A stretch of 7,489 nt of DNA from JBOGFC01 sp050742155 (GTDB lineage Bacteria > Actinomycetota > Acidimicrobiia > Spongiisociales > JALYHC01), in NCBI GenBank assembly GCA_050742155.1, contig JBOGFC010000021.1:1-7489 (forward strand), read 5' to 3'. The notes beneath the pieces are model-generated. The model worked only from the letters and a program-made list of their open reading frames with translations, did not search any database and was not told the origin of the DNA. Shown piece after piece: positions 5,297 through 7,489 of this stretch (position 1 is its first letter; every line of letters begins with the position of its first letter). A program made the translations under genes and the position numbers.

Positions 5297-6108
5297 CAGG
5301 GGCTCCCCGCCAGTTGTCGGAGCCCTACTAGGGTGGGATACATGAGGAAGAGGACGGTCACCGGGATCATCAGAGCGAGGATGGGTCCATAGACGGCTAG
5401 AGCCCGCCGACCGCCTTCGGCGGTCAGCTCCCGGGCCAGCGCCGCCCGATAGTCGGTTGCCAACTCGCCCAGCGTCTCGACCAAGCGACCCCCGGTTTGA
5501 TGGGCGTGTCCGAGCAACTGATAGAGCCGAGCGGCCTCCGTGTGGGCGCTCTGGCGCGCAGCCAGGGCCAGCGCCTCGACCAAGCCATGGCCCTCCCGGT
5601 AGGCAGCCACGGCTCCCGCCAGCTCGTCAGCGGCCACGCCCTGGGCTTCCCGCGTGTAGTGCTCGATGGCCGTTGCCACCGATTCGCCGGCCACGACCTG
5701 CAGGGCCAGCCCGTCGGCCACACTGGGCAGTTCCTGGCGAAGCGATTCGGCGCGGCTCTCCCGGCGGGCGGTCACCCACATGTTGAGAGCCAACACACCC
5801 GCCGCGGCTCCGGCGACGCCCAGTCCGGGTGCCGACCGCCCGGGTCCGGTCAGGACCAGGTCTCCTTGGGCGAGGAGGAGGCCGATGAAGGCCCCACTTC
5901 CTCCTGCTACCAGCCGTCGGGCCAGAAGCTGGCCGGCGTCCCATCCCAGCCCGGCCTGCCGCAGTCCGTTGGGCCTCACCTTCGAGGGCCGTGGCAACGG
6001 CCTCAGCCCGAGGTAGGTCCCCACTCGCTCCACGAGCTTGGCCGGGGGCCGGCCGGTGAAGAGCAGGAAGACGGCCATCCCGGCCAGCAGGGCGGTCGCT
6101 TCCCTCAT
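5296..6108 (-). CDS. tadC: TadC, type II secretion F-domain platform protein
   Basis: Inner-membrane platform protein that, with TadB, couples the TadA ATPase to pilus assembly. The 270-aa product has an N-terminal membrane segment (about 4-18), two middle segments (about 67-87 and 95-113), a cytoplasmic F-domain helical bundle (about 125-230; ELPSVADGLALQVVAGES at 126-143 and HQTGGRLVETLGELA at 203-217 are typical) and a last membrane segment (about 241-263, GPILALMIPVTVLFLM). ATG at 6108 is chosen because its ATGA overlaps the tadB stop. The longer frame upstream (to 6801) is out-of-frame tadB sequence. Its stop is joined to the pilin ribosome binding site. The long basic loop at about 35-65 is variable in this family. 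Confidence 0.88.
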   Translation of the reverse strand: MREATALLAGMAVFLLFTGRPPAKLVERVGTYLGLRPLPRPSKVRPNGLRQAGLGWDAGQLLARRLVAGGSGAFIGLLLAQGDLVLTGPGRSAPGLGVAGAAAGVLALNMWVTARRESRAESLRQELPSVADGLALQVVAGESVATAIEHYTREAQGVAADELAGAVAAYREGHGLVEALALAARQSAHTEAARLYQLLGHAHQTGGRLVETLGELATDYRAALARELTAEGGRRALAVYGPILALMIPVTVLFLMYPTLVGLRQLAGSP

Positions 6109-6911
6109 CGAAACACTCGCGGCGGCTCGGAGAGCCGGGCCGTACGAAGCGCCAGGGCGTAGCCTGCCAGCGTCGCCCCGAGGCCGACCAGCACGATCAA
6201 CGAGCCGTTCCCGGTGCGGTAGGCCTGCGCTGCGGTGGGGTTGGTGATGACCGTGAGAACGAGCAGCACCCAAGGGGCGACCAGGGCCACCGCCGCGGTG
6301 AGGCGCTGCTGCGTGAGGGCGGCGTCGTGCGCCTTGCGGAGCCGCAGCTCGTCGGACACCGAAGCCGACACGGTTGAGAGGACGGTGGCCACCCGGTGAC
6401 CGCCGGTGCGATTGGCCACACCGACGGTGAGGAGCACCCGATCGGCGACCGGGTCGGCGAACCGGAGGCGGAGCTCGGCAAGGGCGCTCGCGAAGGCGAT
6501 CCCCCGGGCCCCCGACTCGGCGACGAATTGGGCCGCCTCCGCCAACCGCCCCCCGCTCTTGAGGCCGGCCGCCACGAACGCCTCCGGCAGGGAGCCGCCT
6601 CCGGCCAGCTCGCCGCGCAAGATCGCCAGGAAGTCGGGCCATTGCTCCCGTAGCTCCCGCCGGCGCCGAACAACGCGGAGACGGGCGGCCGTGAGGGGCG
6701 CGGCGGCTGCCAGCACACCGCTCGACCAGGCCACCGAAGGTACGGCGGTGAGCCCCAGGGCCAGCATGCCGACCACCAGGCCGATGCCCAGCGCCCCCCA
6801 CCAGGCCCGAGCCGGCAGGTGAGGACGGGGCACTACGGGAAGGTGCGGGAGCGATCCTCCGGCCAGGACCCAGGCGGCCACCGCCGCTACGAGCACTGCC
6901 AGGCCCCTCAC
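6105..6911 (-). CDS. tadB: TadB, type II secretion F-domain platform protein
   Basis: Inner-membrane partner of TadC in the Tad secretion platform. The 268-aa product starts with a membrane helix (about 3-18), then two helices at about 37-78, a basic stretch (VRRRRELREQ, 81-90) leading into the F-domain (WPDFLAILRGELAGGGSLPE at 91-110; NRTGGHRVATVLSTVSAS at 167-184), and two C-terminal membrane helices (about 204-223 and 238-256). The GTG at 6911 is chosen: it overlaps the tadA stop as GTGA and has GGAG (6920-6923) eight bases upstream. GTG at 6920 and ATG at 6974 are alternatives, but the latter adds a Gly/Pro-rich stretch that lies within tadA in another frame. The adjacent tadA, and the tadC that follows with ATGA, support a coupled operon. 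Confidence 0.88.
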   Translation of the reverse strand: MRGLAVLVAAVAAWVLAGGSLPHLPVVPRPHLPARAWWGALGIGLVVGMLALGLTAVPSVAWSSGVLAAAAPLTAARLRVVRRRRELREQWPDFLAILRGELAGGGSLPEAFVAAGLKSGGRLAEAAQFVAESGARGIAFASALAELRLRFADPVADRVLLTVGVANRTGGHRVATVLSTVSASVSDELRLRKAHDAALTQQRLTAAVALVAPWVLLVLTVITNPTAAQAYRTGNGSLIVLVGLGATLAGYALALRTARLSEPPRVFR

Positions 6912-7489
6912 CGAGGCCACTCCATACCGGCCGCCCGGTACTCCTCCTCCTGCGGAGGACGGGCCCCCGTCCATCGCAGGCCGCCGTCCTTCCACTGGAA
7001 CAGGGTGACCGTGGTGAAGGTCTGCTCGTCGAGCTGGGCGGGAACGGCGGCGATCTCGGTCACCCGCCGCTCAGAGCGCTCCCGGCGGAGGAACACCACC
7101 AGGTCGATGACCGACGTCACCGTGCGGCGCACGAATGGGACGGAGATGTTGGTGCCCGCCAGCACGCTGTAGCTCACGAGCTTCTCCAGAGCCTCACGGG
7201 CCGAGTTGGCGTGGAGAGTCGCCAGGCCCGAGCAGCCGGCGTTGAGCGCCAGGAGTAGATCGAGCCCTTCCGCCCCCCGGACCTCGCCCACCACGAGGCG
7301 GTCCGGCCGCTGTCGGAGCGCCTCGCGCACCAGGTCCCGGAGGGTGATCGCCCCACCCCCGTCCAGGCCCGGCTCCCGGGTCTGCATCTGGGTCATGTCG
7401 GGCAGCTCGGCTTGGATCTCGAACACCTCCTCGCAGGCGACCACCCTCCGGTCGGGGGGAACCTCGTTGAGGAGGCAGTTGACCAGGGT
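6908..7489 (-). CDS. tadA: TadA/CpaF-type secretion ATPase, C-terminal part (cut by window edge)
   Basis: Hexameric cytoplasmic ATPase that drives pilus assembly or secretion through TadB/TadC. Only the last 193 codons are in the window and the gene runs on past 7489. The first visible residues, TLVNCLLNEVP, are what follows a Walker A loop, which must lie just outside. Visible motifs are the acidic box CEEVFEI (19-25), the region ITLRDLVREALRQRPDRLVVGEVRGAE, here at 48-60 and 61-74, containing the Walker B-like VVGEVRGAE, and the His box GLATLHANS (88-96). These place it in the VirB11/TadA secretion ATPase family. The tail (about 135-193) ends in a less conserved, charged stretch. The acidic box reads EE where many relatives have ED. 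It shares GTGA with tadB. Apparent internal start at 7444 is not the true start. Confidence 0.92.
   Translation of the reverse strand, partial: TLVNCLLNEVPPDRRVVACEEVFEIQAELPDMTQMQTREPGLDGGGAITLRDLVREALRQRPDRLVVGEVRGAEGLDLLLALNAGCSGLATLHANSAREALEKLVSYSVLAGTNISVPFVRRTVTSVIDLVVFLRRERSERRVTEIAAVPAQLDEQTFTTVTLFQWKDGGLRWTGARPPQEEEYRAAGMEWPR

Noticed and set aside
6109..6801. Upstream extension of tadC to 6801
   Set aside because: It is a shifted reading of tadB, Arg/Gly/Pro-rich, while ATG 6108 gives an ATGA overlap and a proper TadC N-terminus.
6912..6995. ATG or GTG starts of tadB upstream of 6911
   Set aside because: They add a Gly/Pro-rich leader inside tadA; GTG 6911 has a GTGA overlap and a spaced GGAG.
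1..7489. CRISPR array, tRNA, rRNA or riboswitch
   Set aside because: No regularly spaced repeats and no cloverleaf or rRNA-like stretch was seen by eye; coding genes fill nearly the whole window.

Overview
The window is GC-rich throughout and looks like the chromosome of a high-GC actinobacterium. The gene order of the tad block (tadA, tadB, tadC, small pilin, TadE-like genes), the many 4-nt start/stop overlaps and the presence of an IS1634-type transposase fit Actinobacteria. An acidimicrobial or related lineage is a guess from general feel and is not shown by the sequence.

Layout. Positions 1-75 are flanking DNA in which no gene is supported. Positions about 76-2037 are one insertion sequence of the IS1634 family (IS4-like DDE group), about 1.96 kb, with near-identical 15-bp inverted ends and an intact 579-aa transposase on the + strand. 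All other genes lie on the minus strand and read toward the IS. From right to left they are: the C-terminal part of a TadA/CpaF-type secretion ATPase (cut by the window edge), TadB, TadC, a 51-residue Flp-type prepilin, two TadE-like pseudopilins, a TadG-like protein, a 146-aa protein of unknown function, and a GH13 alpha-amylase/neopullulanase-type glycosidase.

How they work together. The tad genes encode the core of a type IVc (Flp/Tad) pilus or secretion machine. TadA powers assembly, TadB and TadC form the inner-membrane platform, the small pilin would be the major fibre subunit, and the TadE/TadG-like proteins would be minor pilins or envelope-anchored assembly factors. Junctions are very tight (GTGA or ATGA overlaps, a 43-nt overlap, or gaps of 6-14 nt), so the block is almost certainly one operon. 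The only strong Shine-Dalgarno sequence precedes the pilin, which would let the major subunit be made in excess. The unknown gene and the GH13 gene follow on the same strand after 14-nt and 49-nt gaps and may be co-transcribed. The second gap holds a dyad that could act as an operator or mRNA hairpin.

The most notable points are the short pilin gene, its long overlap with tadE, and the IS end that lies exactly at the GH13 stop codon, so the IS may have supplied or replaced the end of the glycosidase gene.
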